Source: Mycolicibacterium porcinum (GTDB lineage: Bacteria; Actinomycetota; Actinomycetes; Mycobacteriales; Mycobacteriaceae). From it: a DNA stretch of 48,252 bases. The translations under genes were made by a program, and so were the position numbers. The DNA is taken from assembly GCA_001942045.1 (NCBI GenBank), contig MSTD01000044.1, forward strand, positions 1 to 48,252, written 5' to 3'. Under the pieces are notes generated by a model. The model was given only the letters and a program-made list of their open reading frames with translations, had not been told where the DNA came from and did no database searches. Below, one piece after another: positions 32,477-45,358 of this stretch (position 1 is its first letter; each line of letters begins with the position of its first letter).

Positions 32477-33460
32477 CTACTTGACAGTGGGCAGATCTGG
32501 GCTGGACACGTCATAGGTACGGCCCGGCTGGGTCAGCAGGGCGGCCAGCTTGAGGGCCTTCTCGTCGGTCCGATCGTTGGTCCCCCACACCACGACCCGA
32601 CCGTCGGTGAGCGTCAACGCGATCGAGGCCACCGACGGCGCGGCGATCCGGCCCACCTGCGCCACCACGTCGGGCGGCAGCGCCAGCATCACCTCGAGCG
32701 CGGCCTTGGTGGCCGGATCCGTCGGGCCCGGATGGTCGGCATCCAGGTACGGCAGGGTCGGCGGTGGCGGCTCGGTGGCGAAATCCACGCCGTCGCGGTC
32801 GAACAGATGAGGACCGTCGGGATAGTCCTTGACCACGACCGGTACCCGCTCGACGACGGTGATCCTCAGCGTCGAGGGGTACTCGCGCTGGACCCGGGCC
32901 GTGGCGATCCGCCGGATCGTGGCCACCCGCTCGGCGACCGCGTCGGTGTTGATCTGCAGCAGCGGCGTGCCCGGTGCCACCCCGGCAGCGGCCAGCACCT
33001 GCTCCTGCGGCACCGCGGCCGCACCACTGACCGCGACATTCCGGGCTGACATCACCGGCGTGAAGTACAGCACCAGACCCAACGCCACCGCGACCACACT
33101 CGCCAGCGCGGACCACAGCAGAACCTTCAGGCCACGAATAGTGCTGCGGGCCACAGTGTTCGGAGCATCTGCCGCCTGCCCGACCACCCTGCGCTTGGCC
33201 TCTCGGCGGGCGTTCTCGATCGCCACCGCCCGGTCCCGCGCGGCGCGTCGCTCGGCGCGCTCGCGGCGGGCGCGTCGGCGTGGGCCCTCATAGTCGGCTT
33301 CTGCCGCGGGCGGCACATCAGATCCCGCCGCGGGCGGCACATCAGATCCCGCCGCGGGCGGCACATCAGATCCTGCCCCGGGCGCCTCAGCCGCTGCGGA
33401 ACCGGCCTCGCCGGGAACTTCGGCCCCCTCCTCGGGGCCCTCAGCACCCGTCTCGGTCAC
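32477..33460 (-). CDS. ftsQ: Cell division protein FtsQ
   Basis: The 327-aa bitopic protein has a long cytoplasmic N-terminus (Glu/Ala-rich, with three copies of GSDVPPAA, then an Arg-rich stretch), one membrane helix at about 118-138 ([20 protein letters not shown]), a POTRA domain starting [11 protein letters not shown] and the beta domain with [17 protein letters not shown]. FtsQ links early and late divisome proteins. The start overlaps the murC stop (ATGA). The N-terminal tail is repeat-bearing and probably disordered. Confidence 0.95.
   Translation of the reverse strand: MTETGAEGPEEGAEVPGEAGSAAAEAPGAGSDVPPAAGSDVPPAAGSDVPPAAEADYEGPRRRARRERAERRAARDRAVAIENARREAKRRVVGQAADAPNTVARSTIRGLKVLLWSALASVVAVALGLVLYFTPVMSARNVAVSGAAAVPQEQVLAAAGVAPGTPLLQINTDAVAERVATIRRIATARVQREYPSTLRITVVERVPVVVKDYPDGPHLFDRDGVDFATEPPPPTLPYLDADHPGPTDPATKAALEVMLALPPDVVAQVGRIAAPSVASIALTLTDGRVVVWGTNDRTDEKALKLAALLTQPGRTYDVSSPDLPTVK
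33303..33374. repeat. Three tandem 24-bp repeats inside ftsQ
   Basis: The 24-base unit occurs three times in a row (33303-33326, 33327-33350, 33351-33374), identical except for the last base of the third copy. It keeps the frame and encodes GSDVPPAA three times in the cytoplasmic tail of FtsQ. Such near-identical copies point to recent slippage, so copy number may vary between strains. Confidence 0.9.
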
Positions 33461-34917
33461 GGCGCACCTGTCGAGGGACGGCCAGGGGCGCTGCGGTTCT
33501 CCTTGATACCGAGTTCGGTGATGATCTCCTTGCCGAGCATGGTCACGTCACCGGCGCCCATGGTGACGACGACATCACCCGGCCGGGCGTCAGCCGCCAC
33601 CAGCGCCGCCACGGCGGAGAAATCGGGCACGTACGTCACCGGGACCGTCACCTCGTCCGCGACCGTCGCACCGCTGATCCCGGGTAGCGGCTGCTCCCGC
33701 GCGGCGTACACGTCAAGCACGAAGACCCGGTCGGCAATGCTGAGCGCCTTCCCGAACTCGCTCGCGAAATCTGCTGTGCGGGAATACAAATGGGGCTGGA
33801 AAACCACAATGGACCGGCCACCGGACTCCGTGGCCAGTGCGCGTACAGCGGTCAGTGCGGCCGTGACCTTCGTGGGGTGATGGGCATAGTCGTCGAATAC
33901 CCGGACGCCGGCGGCGGTACCCACCAACTCGAATCGGCGTCGCACGCCCTCGAATCCGGCCAACGCATCGAGTACGTCGTCTGGATCCGCGCCGGCCTGG
34001 ATCGCCGCGAGCAGGGCTGCCACTGCGTTGAGTGCCATGTGCCGGCCCGGCACCGAAAGCCGCATGGTCCGCGGTTGACTCTCCGCTGCCAACTGCACCG
34101 TGGCGACCGCAGTGGTACCTCGCTGCTGCCAATCCAGCAGTGCGGCCGCCAGATCCGGGCGATCGCCGCTGCCGTAACGAAGCACCCGGATTCCCTGTGC
34201 GGCAGTCCGTTCGGCGAACGCCGCCGCGCCAGGATCGTCGACGCAGACCACCACGACACCACCTGGTTGCAGGCGCTCCATGAAGGCGTCGAACACGTCG
34301 ACGTATGCCTGCTCGGTCCCGAAGAAATCGAGGTGGTCGGCCTCGATGTTGGTGACGATCGCGATATCGGGCCGGTACTCCACCAGTGACCCGTCACTTT
34401 CGTCGGCCTCGGCGACGAAGTAGGCGCCGCTGCCGTGATGCGCGTTGGTACCGGGTTCGCCGAGGTCGCCGCCGACAGCGAACGACGGGTCGAAACCGCT
34501 GTGCTGCAAGGCCACGATGAGCATCGATGTCGTCGTCGTCTTACCGGCAGTTCCCGTCACCATCAGCGTGGTATCGCCGACCATCAGTTTGGCGAGCACC
34601 GCGGGGCGCAGGATCACCGGGATTCCGCGACGCCGGGCCTCGACCAGCTCCGGGTTGGTCTTCGGGATCGCGGCGTGGGTGGTGACGACCGCAGTTGGCC
34701 CGCCCGGAAGCAGGTCCAGCGACGACGCGTCGTGACCGATCCGGATCTCGGCACCGCGGGCCCGCAGGGCCACCACGCCGCGCGACTCCTTGGCGTCCGA
34801 CCCGGACACCAGGCCGCCGCGGTCCAGCAGGATGCGGGCCACGCCCGACATCCCGGCGCCCCCGATCCCGACCATGTGCACCCGCTGCAGCTCGGGCGGA
34901 AGTGAATTACCGTTCAC
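33457..34917 (-). CDS. murC: UDP-N-acetylmuramate-L-alanine ligase MurC
   Basis: The 486-aa Mur ligase adds L-Ala to UDP-MurNAc in the cytoplasm with ATP. It starts with the Rossmann glycine motif [14 protein letters not shown], has the P-loop [12 protein letters not shown], the central EADESDGS and [11 protein letters not shown], and the C-terminal domain with [11 protein letters not shown]. All domain blocks are present and the length is typical. It overlaps murG and ftsQ by four bases on either side. Confidence 0.97.
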   Translation of the reverse strand: MNGNSLPPELQRVHMVGIGGAGMSGVARILLDRGGLVSGSDAKESRGVVALRARGAEIRIGHDASSLDLLPGGPTAVVTTHAAIPKTNPELVEARRRGIPVILRPAVLAKLMVGDTTLMVTGTAGKTTTTSMLIVALQHSGFDPSFAVGGDLGEPGTNAHHGSGAYFVAEADESDGSLVEYRPDIAIVTNIEADHLDFFGTEQAYVDVFDAFMERLQPGGVVVVCVDDPGAAAFAERTAAQGIRVLRYGSGDRPDLAAALLDWQQRGTTAVATVQLAAESQPRTMRLSVPGRHMALNAVAALLAAIQAGADPDDVLDALAGFEGVRRRFELVGTAAGVRVFDDYAHHPTKVTAALTAVRALATESGGRSIVVFQPHLYSRTADFASEFGKALSIADRVFVLDVYAAREQPLPGISGATVADEVTVPVTYVPDFSAVAALVAADARPGDVVVTMGAGDVTMLGKEIITELGIKENRSAPGRPSTGAP

Positions 34918-36104
34918 TGCAGCCTCTTTCGTTGAGCATGGGCGATATCGAGAGCAACCTGCGCCACCCGTCTCGCAGCATCGGGATGACCCGACAACGA
35001 CGCGGCGGCCGTCATCGCCGCCAACCGGGCATCGTCGGTCATCAGGCTTGCCACCGTGTCGGCCACGAAGGCGCCGGTGAGTTCGGCATCGTCGACGACG
35101 ATGCCCCCTCCGGCCGACACCACCGGCAGCGCGTTGAGCCGCTGCTCGCCGTTGCCGATCGGCAGCGGCACGTACACCGCGGGCAGTCCCACCGCGGTCA
35201 CCTCGGCCACCGTCATCGCGCCGGATCGGCAGATCGCCAGATCCGCTGCGGCATAAGCCAGGTCCATGCGGTCCAGGTACGGCACCGCGACGTACGGCGG
35301 CGCGGCCGGAGCGGCCGGCGGCAGGTCCAGGGTGTTCTTGGGCCCGTGCGCATGCAGAACCGAAACACCTGCCGCGCCAAGGGCTTCGGCAGCCGACGAC
35401 ACCGCGCGGTTGATCGATTGCGCGCCCTGCGAACCGCCGAACACCAACAGCACCTTGGCGTCTGGAGCGAATCCGAAGAATGCCCTGGCCTCGGCCCGCA
35501 AGGCGGCCCGGTCCAGAGAGGTGATCGCCGCGCGCACCGGCACCCCGACCACCTCGACCTTGCGCAACCCCGGCTCGGGAACCGCCGAGAGCACGCGGCG
35601 CGCCGATACCGCGCCGACCCGGTTGGCCAGCCCGGCGCTGGCGTTGGCCTCGTGCACCACCACCGGCACGCCGCGACGACGACCGTGCAGGCCGAAACCA
35701 CCGCGGGCAGCGAGGTAGGCGGGCAGCGCGACGTAGCCGCCGAACCCGATCACCACATCGGCCTCGACACCGGCCAGGACCGAACGGGTCTGCCGGATCG
35801 CGGTGCGCACGCGCAGCGGCAACCGCACCAGGTCTCCGGAGGGCTTGCGCGGAAGCGGCACCGGGGTGATCAGCTCGAGGTCGTAACCGCGCTGCGGCAC
35901 CAACCGGGTTTCCAGCCCCCGGGCGGTTCCGAGGGCAGTGATCCGCACCTGCGGGTCGAGTTCGCGGAGCGCGTCGGCCACAGCCATTGCCGGTTCGACG
36001 TGACCTGCCGTGCCGCCACCGGCCAGAACGACGGATATCCCCCGGTCACCGGGTTCCTGCCCCCGAGGGCGAGAGGTCGCCCGGCCCGTCTTACCCTCGC
36101 TCAC
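34914..36104 (-). CDS. murG: UDP-GlcNAc transferase MurG (lipid II synthase)
   Basis: The 396-aa GT28 glycosyltransferase moves GlcNAc onto lipid I at the inner face of the membrane. The N-terminal loop [19 protein letters not shown], the middle [16 protein letters not shown] and the C-terminal donor site [15 protein letters not shown] and [25 protein letters not shown] are all there. About 20 extra residues precede the first strand. Start and stop overlap ftsW and murC (ATGA). Confidence 0.97.
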   Translation of the reverse strand: MSEGKTGRATSRPRGQEPGDRGISVVLAGGGTAGHVEPAMAVADALRELDPQVRITALGTARGLETRLVPQRGYDLELITPVPLPRKPSGDLVRLPLRVRTAIRQTRSVLAGVEADVVIGFGGYVALPAYLAARGGFGLHGRRRGVPVVVHEANASAGLANRVGAVSARRVLSAVPEPGLRKVEVVGVPVRAAITSLDRAALRAEARAFFGFAPDAKVLLVFGGSQGAQSINRAVSSAAEALGAAGVSVLHAHGPKNTLDLPPAAPAAPPYVAVPYLDRMDLAYAAADLAICRSGAMTVAEVTAVGLPAVYVPLPIGNGEQRLNALPVVSAGGGIVVDDAELTGAFVADTVASLMTDDARLAAMTAAASLSGHPDAARRVAQVALDIAHAQRKRLQ

Positions 36105-37723
36105 CCGTAACGCTGACCTTCCAAAGTCCGGGCCCGTTGCCCCTGTTTCCGCTGGCCTGCAGGATATCGGACCGAGGACCTGCGGGCCCCGGCCGGCTGT
36201 TGGCCGGTGGCGCGACCCGACCGGCGGACCGGACGGTCAGCGCTGTGTGGCGCGCGGCGCGCTGCCGGTTGTCTGGCCCCGGCCTGTTTGGTTCTGGTCT
36301 GCTTGCCCGCCTGTTTACCGGCCGGCTTCGCGCCGGCCTTGCCGGTGGGCTTGCCCGCGCTGCGCGGGGACGACTTCCGGCGGTCGTGCAGCCGGTTGCG
36401 GGCGACCTCCAACCGGGTCGGGACGTACGGCTCGGGCAGGGGAAGCCGCAGCAGCCGGTTCATCCGGTCGTCGCGCCCGGCCCGCAGCGCCGCCACGGCC
36501 TCGGGTTCGTGCCGGGCCGCGTTGGTGATCAGGCCCATCATCAGAAGTGTTGTGGCTTGCGAAGATCCACCGGCCGAGATCAGTGGCAGCTGCAGCCCGG
36601 TGACCGGCAGCAGGCCCACCACGTAGCCGACGTTGATGAACATTTGGCCGACGATCCACAGCGTGGTGGTCGCGGTGAGCAGGCGCAGGAACGGATCTGC
36701 CGAGCGCCGGGCGATCCGCATGCCGGTGTAGGCGAACAGCCCGAACAGCGCGAGCAGGCCGACGGCTCCGACGAAGCCCAGCTCCTCGCCGATGATGGCG
36801 AAGATGAAGTCGTTGTGCGCGTTGGGCAGATAGTTCCATTTGGCGGTGCCCTGCCCCAGCCCGTCGCCGAAGATTCCGCCGTTGGCCAGCGCGAACCTGG
36901 CCTGCCGGGACTGGTACCCGATCCCCTGCCCGTCGGCTGTCGGATCGAGCCAGGACTGCACGCGGTCGGAGCGGTAGCCCGCGGAGACCGCCAGCACCGC
37001 GGCCGCCAGCACGGCGGCCAGCAGGGAGGACAGGAACACCCGCAGCGGCAGGCCCGCGTACCAGAGCAGACCGAGCAGGATGATGCTCAGCGAGACGGTC
37101 TGCCCGAGGTCGGGCTGGGCGACGATCAGCGCCAGCGCGATCACCGCGGCGGGCACCAGCGGGATCAACATCTCGCGCAGCGATGCCCGCTCCATGCGGC
37201 GGGCCGCCAGCAGGTGCGCACCCCAGATCGCGAAGGCGATCTTGGCCAGCTCCGAGGGCTGCATCGAGAATCCGGCGACGACGAACCACCCACGGGAACC
37301 GTTGGCCACCTTGCCGATTCCCGGGATGAGCACCAGAACCAGCAGCACGATCGTGAAGGCGAACCCGGGGAACGCCATCCGGCGCAGGGTCCGCACCGAG
37401 ATCCGCAGCGCCAGGTAGAACGCGATCAGACCGATGACGGTCCACATCACCTGACGACCGAACACCGCCCAGGGCGACCCGTCGAAGTCGTAGGAGTACA
37501 CCCCCGACGCTGAGAGGACCATGATCAGCCCCAGCGTGGTGAGCAATGCGGTGACCGCGATGATGAGGTGGAACGACGTCATCGGCCGGCCCAGCCAGGC
37601 GCCGAACCGGGTGCGCGGCGCGGCGGCCGTCGAACTCGCCTCGGCCGTGCCGCCCTCGGCAGCGGCGGTATCGCCGGTTGCCTCGCCGCCACGGCTGCGC
37701 AACCGGGCCAGGATGCTGGCCAT
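36101..37723 (-). CDS. ftsW: Septal peptidoglycan glycosyltransferase FtsW
   Basis: The 540-aa SEDS-family polymerase has about ten membrane helices between residues 50 and 420. The signature region [26 protein letters not shown] and the late block [27 protein letters not shown] are intact. It has long cytoplasmic ends: an Ala-rich N-terminus of about 50 residues and a very basic Lys/Arg/Pro-rich tail of about 110 residues ([18 protein letters not shown]), a mycobacterial feature. FtsW works with PbpB to make septal wall. It starts five bases after murD. Confidence 0.96.
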   Translation of the reverse strand: MASILARLRSRGGEATGDTAAAEGGTAEASSTAAAPRTRFGAWLGRPMTSFHLIIAVTALLTTLGLIMVLSASGVYSYDFDGSPWAVFGRQVMWTVIGLIAFYLALRISVRTLRRMAFPGFAFTIVLLVLVLIPGIGKVANGSRGWFVVAGFSMQPSELAKIAFAIWGAHLLAARRMERASLREMLIPLVPAAVIALALIVAQPDLGQTVSLSIILLGLLWYAGLPLRVFLSSLLAAVLAAAVLAVSAGYRSDRVQSWLDPTADGQGIGYQSRQARFALANGGIFGDGLGQGTAKWNYLPNAHNDFIFAIIGEELGFVGAVGLLALFGLFAYTGMRIARRSADPFLRLLTATTTLWIVGQMFINVGYVVGLLPVTGLQLPLISAGGSSQATTLLMMGLITNAARHEPEAVAALRAGRDDRMNRLLRLPLPEPYVPTRLEVARNRLHDRRKSSPRSAGKPTGKAGAKPAGKQAGKQTRTKQAGARQPAARRAPHSADRPVRRSGRATGQQPAGARRSSVRYPAGQRKQGQRARTLEGQRYG

Positions 37724-37728
37724 CTCGC

Positions 37729-39219
37729 CTACCCGATCGCGGCGCGGACGGCGCCGGCGAACGCATCGCCACGCTGGCCGTAGCCGCTGAACTGATCGAA
37801 GGACGCGCCTGCCGGGGCCAGCAACACGGTGTCACCCGAGGTGGCCAGGCCGCGGGCGACATCCACGACCGCCGCCATGACCGCGTCGGAGACCGGCCGG
37901 TCTGCGACTTCGATCACACGAGTCACATGGTCACCAATAGACTCATTTGTCTCAAGCACCCCAGAATCCTCCCCCGTCACAACCTCGACGACGGGGACAT
38001 CCGGGGCGTGTCGCGATAACGCATCGGCAACCATCTGCCGATCCCGCCCGATCAGCACGACCGCGACCAGCCGATTCGCCACCTGGCGCACCAGCTCATC
38101 GACCGAGGCGCCCTTCAGCAAGCCCCCGGCGATCCAGATCACCCGGTCGAACGCGGTGATTGACGCCTGCGCGGCATGCGGGTTGGTGGCCTTGGAATCG
38201 TCGACAAAGCGCACCCCGTCGGCCTCCCCGACCAACTCGGCGCGGTGCCTACCGACCCGGAACGACGCCAGCGCGGCGGCGATCGACTCCGGCGCCACCC
38301 CGACGGCCCGGGCGAGCGCCGCGGCCGCCAGCGCGTCGAGCACCCCGACCGGTCCGGCCACGCTGATGGTCGCGGCATCAGCCAACTCGACGTCGGCACC
38401 GAATGCGCGGTCCACGAGCTTGCCGGCACGCACCCCGAGCTCACCGGCGGCCGGTTCGCCCAGCCGGAAACCCACCCGGACCGATGCTCCGGCGGTCGGC
38501 AGCAGACCGGCGGCCACCGGGTCGTCGAGGCCCACCACAGCCACTCGGCCGGCCAGCGCCCCGGCCTTGTCGGCGGCGTAGGCGGCCATGGAACCGTGCC
38601 AGTCCAGGTGGTCTTCGGCCACGTTCAACACCACACCGGCATCCGGGCGCAGTGAGGGCGCCCAATGCAATTGGAAGCTCGACAACTCGACCGCCAGCAA
38701 CTCCGCCGGCTGATCGAGGACCGCCAGCACCGGATCACCGATGTTGCCGCACAACAGGCTTCGCCGGCCGTCAGCCAACAGCATCTCGTGCAGCATCGAG
38801 GTGGTCGTGGTCTTGCCGTTGGTGCCGGTGACCACCAGCCAGCGCCGCGGCGGCCCGTAACGGCCCGCGGCGTCCAGCCGCCAGGCCAGCTCGACATCGC
38901 CCCAGATCGGCACACCGGCCTCGGCCGCGGCGGCCAGGACGGGCGCGGTGGGCGGAAATCCGGGGCTGGTCACCACCAGTGCGTAATCGGCGATACCGGC
39001 GATCGCGCCGGCCGGATCGATGACCGCGGTGCCCTGCTCGGAGTACTCCTGCAAGGCCTCGGCCCGGTCATCGCACAACGTCGCGGCGACACCGAGCGGC
39101 GCCAGTGCCGCCAGGATGGCACGTCCGGACACCCCCGCCCCGGTGACCAACACCGGAGCCCCAGGGGTCAGCAGCGAGAGACCGTCGTCACCGCCGCGCC
39201 CACCGGATGGGTCCGCCAC
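37729..39219 (-). CDS. murD: UDP-MurNAc-L-alanine-D-glutamate ligase MurD
   Basis: The 496-aa ligase adds D-Glu to UDP-MurNAc-L-Ala. It shows [17 protein letters not shown] at the N-terminus, the P-loop [31 protein letters not shown], and [14 protein letters not shown] in the C-terminal domain. The frame runs upstream into mraY, but GTG 39219, two bases after the mraY stop, gives the family start. It is followed by ftsW after a five-base gap. Confidence 0.96.
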   Translation of the reverse strand: MADPSGGRGGDDGLSLLTPGAPVLVTGAGVSGRAILAALAPLGVAATLCDDRAEALQEYSEQGTAVIDPAGAIAGIADYALVVTSPGFPPTAPVLAAAAEAGVPIWGDVELAWRLDAAGRYGPPRRWLVVTGTNGKTTTTSMLHEMLLADGRRSLLCGNIGDPVLAVLDQPAELLAVELSSFQLHWAPSLRPDAGVVLNVAEDHLDWHGSMAAYAADKAGALAGRVAVVGLDDPVAAGLLPTAGASVRVGFRLGEPAAGELGVRAGKLVDRAFGADVELADAATISVAGPVGVLDALAAAALARAVGVAPESIAAALASFRVGRHRAELVGEADGVRFVDDSKATNPHAAQASITAFDRVIWIAGGLLKGASVDELVRQVANRLVAVVLIGRDRQMVADALSRHAPDVPVVEVVTGEDSGVLETNESIGDHVTRVIEVADRPVSDAVMAAVVDVARGLATSGDTVLLAPAGASFDQFSGYGQRGDAFAGAVRAAIG

Positions 39220-39221
39220 CG

Positions 39222-40301
39222 TCAGGCCCCGACTGCGGTGAGCCACTCGCTGTAGAACAGGGCCACACCCAGACCGCAGGCGATCGCCGTCAGCAGCCAG
39301 AACCGGATGATGACCGTGGTCTCGGCCCACCCCACCAATTCGAAATGGTGATGGAACGGCGCCATCCGGAACACCCGGCGACCCGTCGTGCGGAACGTCA
39401 GGATCTGCACGACCACCGAGGTCACCTCGGCGACGAACAAGGCGCCCAGGACCACCGCGAGGATCTCGGTACGGCTCGTCACCGAGAGCCCGGCGATGAT
39501 GCCACCCAGAGCCAGCGAGCCGGTGTCCCCCATGAAGATCTTGGCCGGGGCGGCGTTCCACCACAGGAAGCCGATGCAGGCACCCGCCGTCGCGGCCGCG
39601 ATGATCGCCAGGTCCAGCGGATCACGCACGTTGTAGCAGCCCAGCCCCGGTGCCGTCGCGCAGGCGTTGCGGTACTGCCAGAACGTGATCAGCACGTACG
39701 CCGCGCTCACCATCGCCATCGCGCCGGCAGCCAGCCCGTCCAGGCCGTCGGTGAAGTTCACCGCGTTCGACCAGGCGCTGACGATCACGACGCAGAACAG
39801 CACGAACACCCACGAGGCCAACGTCACCGTGGCGATCTCGCGGACATAGGACAGCTCGGGGCTGCCCGGGGTCAGCCCGTCCCCGTTGCGGAACTGCAGG
39901 GCCAGCACACCGAACAACACCGCGGCGGTCAGCTGCCCGATGGTCTTGGCGGTCTTGTTCAGCCCCAGATTGCGGGACCGCCGGAGCTTGATCAGATCGT
40001 CGACGAAGCCGACAAGGCCGAGCATCGTGGCCAGTCCCAGCACCAGCAGACCCGATGCCGACGGGCCGTCACCGCCCAGCGCCACGCCGACCAGATGGGT
40101 GCCCAGGTAGCCCGCCCAGATGCCGGCCACGATGGCCACGCCACCCATCGACGGCGTGCCACGCTTCTTGGCGTGGCTGGCCGGGCCGTCCTCGCGGATC
40201 TCATGGCCGAGCCCACGCTTGGTGAACAGCCGGATCAACGCGGGCGTCAGCAGAATCGAGACCGTCAGCGCGATACCGACGGCGATCAGGATGAGTTTCA
40301 T
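39222..40301 (-). CDS. mraY: Phospho-MurNAc-pentapeptide transferase MraY (lipid I synthase)
   Basis: The 359-aa membrane enzyme transfers phospho-MurNAc-pentapeptide to decaprenyl phosphate. About ten hydrophobic helices are seen, with the family blocks [12 protein letters not shown], the Asp pair [25 protein letters not shown] and the loop with [11 protein letters not shown] and [15 protein letters not shown]. All catalytic Asp and His residues are intact. The start overlaps the murF stop (ATGA). Confidence 0.98.
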   Translation of the reverse strand: MKLILIAVGIALTVSILLTPALIRLFTKRGLGHEIREDGPASHAKKRGTPSMGGVAIVAGIWAGYLGTHLVGVALGGDGPSASGLLVLGLATMLGLVGFVDDLIKLRRSRNLGLNKTAKTIGQLTAAVLFGVLALQFRNGDGLTPGSPELSYVREIATVTLASWVFVLFCVVIVSAWSNAVNFTDGLDGLAAGAMAMVSAAYVLITFWQYRNACATAPGLGCYNVRDPLDLAIIAAATAGACIGFLWWNAAPAKIFMGDTGSLALGGIIAGLSVTSRTEILAVVLGALFVAEVTSVVVQILTFRTTGRRVFRMAPFHHHFELVGWAETTVIIRFWLLTAIACGLGVALFYSEWLTAVGA

Positions 40302-41839
40302 CGGGCGGCATCCCCGTCTGCGGCCGGGCCGGCCGCGGCAACCAACGCATCGGCGAGGGCACCCAACCCCACCGAATTGGATGCCTTCACCAGCACCACG
40401 TCCCCCGGCTGCAGCTCAGCCTGCAACAGGGCCAGCGCGGCATCGGCGTCGTCGACCATCGTGGACTCAGATCCCCACGAACCCTCCATCACCGCGCCAT
40501 GGTGCATGGCGTTCATAGTCCTCCCGGTTCCGACGACGATTAACCGAGACACATCTAAGCGCACGGCGAACCTTCCGATGGCGTCGTGCTCGGTTATCGC
40601 GTCGTCCCCGAGTTCGGCCATCTCCCCCAACACCGCCCAGCTGCGGCGCTTTCCACCCGCCTCACCGGCGGATTCACCGCTGCCCTGCCGGGCCATCCAG
40701 GCCAGCGCCTTGAGCCCGGCCCGCATCGAATCCGGGTTGGCGTTGTAGGCGTCGTTGATCACCGTCACCCCGTCGGCCCGGGTGCCGACCTGCATGCGGT
40801 GCCGCGAGACCGGGCCCGCGCCCGCCAGTGCCGCGGCCACCTGATCCAGCCCCGCGCCACACTGCAAGGCCACCGCCGCCGCACACAGCGCATTGCTGAC
40901 CTGGTGATCGCCGTGCACCGCCAGCGCCACGTCGATCTGGTCGCCGCCCGCGTGCAGGGTGAACCGCGGACGCGCCAGACCATCGAGGGCGACCGGGCCG
41001 GCCCACACGTCGACTTCCGAGCCGGGCTCGCGCGATACCCGCACCACCCGGGCCTCGGTCTTGGCCGCCATGCCGGCGACGGCGGTGTCATCGACGTTGA
41101 GGATCACCACGCCCGAAGCCGGGACAGCCTGCGGCAACTCGGCTTTGGTGTTCGCGATGGCCTCGCGGGAGCCGAACTCGCCAAGGTGGGCGGTACCCAC
41201 GTTGAGCACCACGGCGATCTGGGGCGGGGCGATCGCGGCCAGGGCGGCGATATTGCCCGGATGCCGGGCCGACATCTCCAGGATCAGGTAATCGGTCTCC
41301 GGCGTGGCGCGCAGCACCGTCCACGGATGCCCCAGCTCGTTGTTGAACGAGCCCGGCGGGGCGATCACCTGCCCGAGCGGGTCCAGCACCGCGGCCAGCA
41401 GATCCTTGGTCGAGGTCTTGCCGGACGATCCGGTCACCCCGATGATCGTCAACCCGCCGGCGACGAGTTCGGCGGCCACCGCCGCTGCGAGTTTGGCCAG
41501 TGCGTCCAGCACTGCGGCACCCGAGCCGTCGGTGTCGAATTCCAAAGCGCCCGAATCGGAGTCGGCCCGGCCCGGCTCTGGAGCGACCACGATCGCCGGG
41601 ACTCCGACCGGGCGCGCGGCGAGCACCACGGCAGCCCCGGAGGCCACCGCCGCCGCGGCGAAGTCATGCCCGTCAGAGCGGGCCCCGGGCAGGGCCAGGA
41701 ACAGGCCACCGGGGCCGACGGCGCGGGAGTCGAATTCGACGGTGCCGGTGACACGGGTGGTGGCGGCCTCTTCGGCAGTGATGTCGGCCAGCTCGCCGCC
41801 GACGATCTCGGCGATCCTGGCGATGGTCATCTCGATCAC
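40298..41839 (-). CDS. murF: UDP-MurNAc-tripeptide-D-Ala-D-Ala ligase MurF
   Basis: The 513-aa ligase adds D-Ala-D-Ala to the tripeptide precursor. It has the N-terminal MurF domain ([31 protein letters not shown]), the P-loop [29 protein letters not shown] and [16 protein letters not shown], and the C-terminal [15 protein letters not shown]. It overlaps murE and mraY by four bases at each end. Confidence 0.97.
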   Translation of the reverse strand: MIEMTIARIAEIVGGELADITAEEAATTRVTGTVEFDSRAVGPGGLFLALPGARSDGHDFAAAAVASGAAVVLAARPVGVPAIVVAPEPGRADSDSGALEFDTDGSGAAVLDALAKLAAAVAAELVAGGLTIIGVTGSSGKTSTKDLLAAVLDPLGQVIAPPGSFNNELGHPWTVLRATPETDYLILEMSARHPGNIAALAAIAPPQIAVVLNVGTAHLGEFGSREAIANTKAELPQAVPASGVVILNVDDTAVAGMAAKTEARVVRVSREPGSEVDVWAGPVALDGLARPRFTLHAGGDQIDVALAVHGDHQVSNALCAAAVALQCGAGLDQVAAALAGAGPVSRHRMQVGTRADGVTVINDAYNANPDSMRAGLKALAWMARQGSGESAGEAGGKRRSWAVLGEMAELGDDAITEHDAIGRFAVRLDVSRLIVVGTGRTMNAMHHGAVMEGSWGSESTMVDDADAALALLQAELQPGDVVLVKASNSVGLGALADALVAAAGPAADGDAAR

Positions 41840-43377
41840 GTGCCCGCCTCCCCTGCCTTGAGTGCCTCCAACGCCGCCGCCAACTCGTCCCGGTCATCGA
41901 ACGGCCGGGTGTGCCCGCCGGCCGTCTGCCCGCTCTCATGGCCCTTTCCGGCGATCAGCACGATGTCACCGGGCCCGGCCCAGGCCACCGCATGGTCGAT
42001 CGCCGCCCGCCGGTCACCGATCTCCACCACCTCGGCACCCGCGGTCGCTTCGCCCGCTCCGGCCACGATCGCCGCCCGGATCAGTGCGGGGTCCTCATCG
42101 CGGGGATTGTCGTCGGTGACGACGACGAGATCAGCCAGTTCGGCCGCGACCCGCCCCATCGGTGCGCGCTTGCCCGTGTCCCGGTTGCCCCCGGCGCCGA
42201 AAACGACCGCGATCCGACGCGGACCTGATCCCCGCAGGGTTTCCAGCACCGCCTGCAGCGCGCCGGGTTTATGCGCGTAGTCGACCAAAGCCAGGAACGG
42301 CTGCCCGCGGTCGATCGGCTGCAGCCGGCCCGGCACGGTCGCCGCACCCAGTCCCGGGGCCGCCTGCTCCGGTGTCACCCCGGCCCCGTCCAGCAGCGCG
42401 ATCGCCAGGGCGGCATTGGCGATGTTGTATCCGCCGGTCAGCCCGATCCGAAGCTCGTGGGCCACCCCGGCTGGATCGACGAGGGTGAACTCCTGGGAGC
42501 CGACGCCGACCGCCCTGATGTTCTGCGCCTGCCAGTCGGCCGTGGCGCCCGTAGCGCTGACGGTTGTCACCTTCTCGGCCCGGCGCGCCATCGCAACGCC
42601 CGCCTCGTCGTCGACACAGACCACCGCCGCGGCCGCGTGGTTGCCTGACCCGGCATCGAACAGCCGGGCCTTGGCCTCGAAGTAGTCCTCCATCGTCGGA
42701 TGGAAATCAAGGTGGTCGCGCGACAGGTTCGTGAACCCGCCGAGCGCGAATCCGATTCCGTCGACGCGGCCCAGCGTGAGCGCGTGGCTCGACACCTCCA
42801 TCACCACGGTGTGGACGCCGCTCTCGACCATCACGGCCAGCAGGGCCTGCAGATCCGGCGCCTCGGGGGTGGTCAGCGCGCTCGGCAGATCGCGGCCGGC
42901 GATGCGCACCCCCACCGTGCCGATCAGCCCGGCCACTCGCCCCGCGGCCCGCAGTCCGGCCTCGACCAGATACGTCGTCGTGGTCTTGCCCGAGGTTCCG
43001 GTCACGCCGATGACCGTCAACCGCTCGGACGGACGCCCGTACACCTCGGCCGCCACTTCACCGAGCACCGAGCGAGGGTCGGGGTGAACCAGGACCGGGA
43101 CGTCGAGCCCTTCCAGCTCGGCGGCACCTGCCGGGTCGGTGAGGACGGCCACGGCGCCGGCGGCGAGCGCGTCGGGCACATAGCGGGCGCCGTGCACGGC
43201 CGAACCCGGCAGCGCCGCGAACAGGTCTCCCGGCTGGGCGTCCTGACCGCGCAGGGTCACGCCCGTAACCCGAAGTTCGGGCAGGGGATTTCCGGTAGCG
43301 GCTACCGCTTGGACCTGTTCGGCGAGCGGCACGAGGTATTGGCCGGCGGGACGGCTGGGACGCAGCTTCATGGCCAT
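41836..43377 (-). CDS. murE: UDP-MurNAc-tripeptide synthetase MurE (meso-diaminopimelate-adding)
   Basis: The 513-aa ligase has the P-loop [48 protein letters not shown] and, in the C-terminal domain, DNPRDEDP. The DNPR motif is diagnostic for enzymes that use meso-diaminopimelate rather than lysine, as expected in mycobacteria. It is separated from pbpB by 52 bases, one of the few spacers in the cluster. Confidence 0.97.
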   Translation of the reverse strand: MAMKLRPSRPAGQYLVPLAEQVQAVAATGNPLPELRVTGVTLRGQDAQPGDLFAALPGSAVHGARYVPDALAAGAVAVLTDPAGAAELEGLDVPVLVHPDPRSVLGEVAAEVYGRPSERLTVIGVTGTSGKTTTTYLVEAGLRAAGRVAGLIGTVGVRIAGRDLPSALTTPEAPDLQALLAVMVESGVHTVVMEVSSHALTLGRVDGIGFALGGFTNLSRDHLDFHPTMEDYFEAKARLFDAGSGNHAAAAVVCVDDEAGVAMARRAEKVTTVSATGATADWQAQNIRAVGVGSQEFTLVDPAGVAHELRIGLTGGYNIANAALAIALLDGAGVTPEQAAPGLGAATVPGRLQPIDRGQPFLALVDYAHKPGALQAVLETLRGSGPRRIAVVFGAGGNRDTGKRAPMGRVAAELADLVVVTDDNPRDEDPALIRAAIVAGAGEATAGAEVVEIGDRRAAIDHAVAWAGPGDIVLIAGKGHESGQTAGGHTRPFDDRDELAAALEALKAGEAGT

Positions 43378-43429
43378 GCCACAGTACCCATCTGCGGTAT
43401 GCCGACCGCAGCACCCACGACTATCGCGG

Positions 43430-45358
43430 TCAGGTCGCCTGCAGGGTCAACCGCGGTCCCGGATCGGCCGACAACGGAACGTTGTGCCGCTGCAGCAGCC
43501 ACGATGCGATGTTGTGGAACAGCGGTGCCGCCGAGGATCCCGGTGACCCGTCCGCCGCACGGTGCGGTGCGTCCATCATGATGCCGACGACGTACCGCGG
43601 ATCGTCCGCAGGCGCCATCCCGGCGAACGTGATCCAGTAGACGTCGTCGTAGTAGCAGCCGCACGCCGGATTGATCTGCTGCGCGGTGCCGGTCTTGCCC
43701 GCGATCTGATAGCCCTCGACCGCGGCCTGCGGGCCGGTGCCCTGCTGCGCGCCCGTCGGGTCACGCTGCACGATGGCGCGGAACATGTTGCGCACCGTGC
43801 GGGCCGTTTCCGGTGTCACCACCCGGACGCCTTCGGGCCGAGGCTCGTCGGTACGGGTGCCGTCGGGAGCGATGGTGGACTTGATGATCCGCGGCGGCAT
43901 GCGCACGCCGTCGTTGGCGATGGTCTGGTACATCCCGGCCATCTGCAGCAACGTCATCGAAAGACCTTGCCCGATCGGCAGGTTGGAGAACGAGCTGCCC
44001 GACCACTGGTCGATGGGCGGCACCAGACCGCCGCTCTCACCGGGCAGGCCGACGCCGGTGCGCTGACCGAGCCCGAACCGGCGGACCATGTCGTAGAACC
44101 GGTCCGGGCCGACCCGCTGGGCCAGCATCAGGGTGCCGACGTTCGACGACTTCCCGAACACCCCGGTCATCGTGTACGGCATCACGCCGTGGTTCCACGC
44201 ATCGCGGACCGTGACGCCACCCATGTCGATCGAGCCGGGCACCTGCAGCACCTCGTCCGGATTGGCCAGCCCGTACTCGATCGCCGCGGAGGCGGTGATG
44301 ATCTTGTTCACCGAACCGGGCTCGAACGGCGAGGACACCGGGAGGTTGCCCATCTGGCGGTTCTCCTGCCGCCCCAGGTCCTGGCTCGGATCGAACGTGT
44401 TGTCGTTCGACATCGCCAGTACCTCACCGGATTTCGCATCGAGCACGACCGCGGAGACGTTCTTGGCGCCCGAGGCATCCTTGGCCTGCTGCACCTGCTG
44501 CTGAACGTAGTACTGGATGTCATCGTCGAGGGTCAGCTGCACCGTAGACCCGTTGACCGCGTCGTGCCGGTTGCGGTAGCTGCCGGGGATCACGACGCCG
44601 TCGGAACCGCGGTCGTAGGTCACCGAGCCGTCGGAGCCGGCCAGCACCGAGTCGAGTGAATCCTCAAGCCCCAGCAGGCCGTGGCCGTCCCAGTCGATCC
44701 CGCCGACGATGTTGGCGGCCAGCGAACCGCCCGGGTACTGCCGGAGATCCTGGCGCTCGGCACCGACCTCGGGGAACTTGTCCATGATCGCGCCGGCGAT
44801 CGCAGGGTCGACTGCGCGGGCCAGGTAGACGAAAGTCTCGTTGCTCCTGAGCTTCTTGAGCACGGTCTTGAAGTCGGGCCGATTGTCCAGCCGGGCGGCG
44901 ACCTCCTTGGCGATCTCGACGAGCCGGCGATCCGGATCGGGTGCCTCGCTCGACTTGGCCTTGGCCTCGGCGAGTTGTTTGCGGACCCGCACCGGCTGGA
45001 ACGTCAGGGCCTTGGCCTCGATCGTGAAGGCCAACTTGTCGTCGTTGCGGTCGACGATGCTGCCCCGCATGGCCGGGTTCACATCGGTGACCTTCAGCTG
45101 ACTTGCCGCCTCGGCACGCAGACCCGCGGCCCTCGGCACCTGAAGGGTGAACAACTGCGCGGCCGCGATCACCAGCACCGCGATCATCACCACGTTTCCG
45201 GCACGGTTCCGGAACACGAAAGACGAGCTGCGCAAACCGGTATCGGTGGCAGCCATCCGGGTGCGGCGGACCCGGGCCTCGTGCCCCGGCCCGGGCGAGG
45301 CCTTCTTGGCCCGCTGCGGCTTCGGCGTCTGGCCCTGGCGGCCCGGGCGGCGGCTCAT
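43430..45358 (-). CDS. pbpB: Septal transpeptidase PbpB (FtsI, class B penicillin-binding protein 3)
   Basis: The 642-aa bitopic protein has a basic cytoplasmic tail, a membrane helix at about 53-73 ([19 protein letters not shown]), a pedestal dimerisation domain and the transpeptidase domain. The penicillin-binding motifs are SVNK (Ser349, Lys352), SSN (Ser404-Asn406) and KTG (Lys555). It crosslinks septal peptidoglycan and pairs with FtsW. The start overlaps the ftsL-like gene (ATGA). Length is a little below the 679 aa of the M. tuberculosis protein. Confidence 0.97.
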   Translation of the reverse strand: MSRRPGRQGQTPKPQRAKKASPGPGHEARVRRTRMAATDTGLRSSSFVFRNRAGNVVMIAVLVIAAAQLFTLQVPRAAGLRAEAASQLKVTDVNPAMRGSIVDRNDDKLAFTIEAKALTFQPVRVRKQLAEAKAKSSEAPDPDRRLVEIAKEVAARLDNRPDFKTVLKKLRSNETFVYLARAVDPAIAGAIMDKFPEVGAERQDLRQYPGGSLAANIVGGIDWDGHGLLGLEDSLDSVLAGSDGSVTYDRGSDGVVIPGSYRNRHDAVNGSTVQLTLDDDIQYYVQQQVQQAKDASGAKNVSAVVLDAKSGEVLAMSNDNTFDPSQDLGRQENRQMGNLPVSSPFEPGSVNKIITASAAIEYGLANPDEVLQVPGSIDMGGVTVRDAWNHGVMPYTMTGVFGKSSNVGTLMLAQRVGPDRFYDMVRRFGLGQRTGVGLPGESGGLVPPIDQWSGSSFSNLPIGQGLSMTLLQMAGMYQTIANDGVRMPPRIIKSTIAPDGTRTDEPRPEGVRVVTPETARTVRNMFRAIVQRDPTGAQQGTGPQAAVEGYQIAGKTGTAQQINPACGCYYDDVYWITFAGMAPADDPRYVVGIMMDAPHRAADGSPGSSAAPLFHNIASWLLQRHNVPLSADPGPRLTLQAT

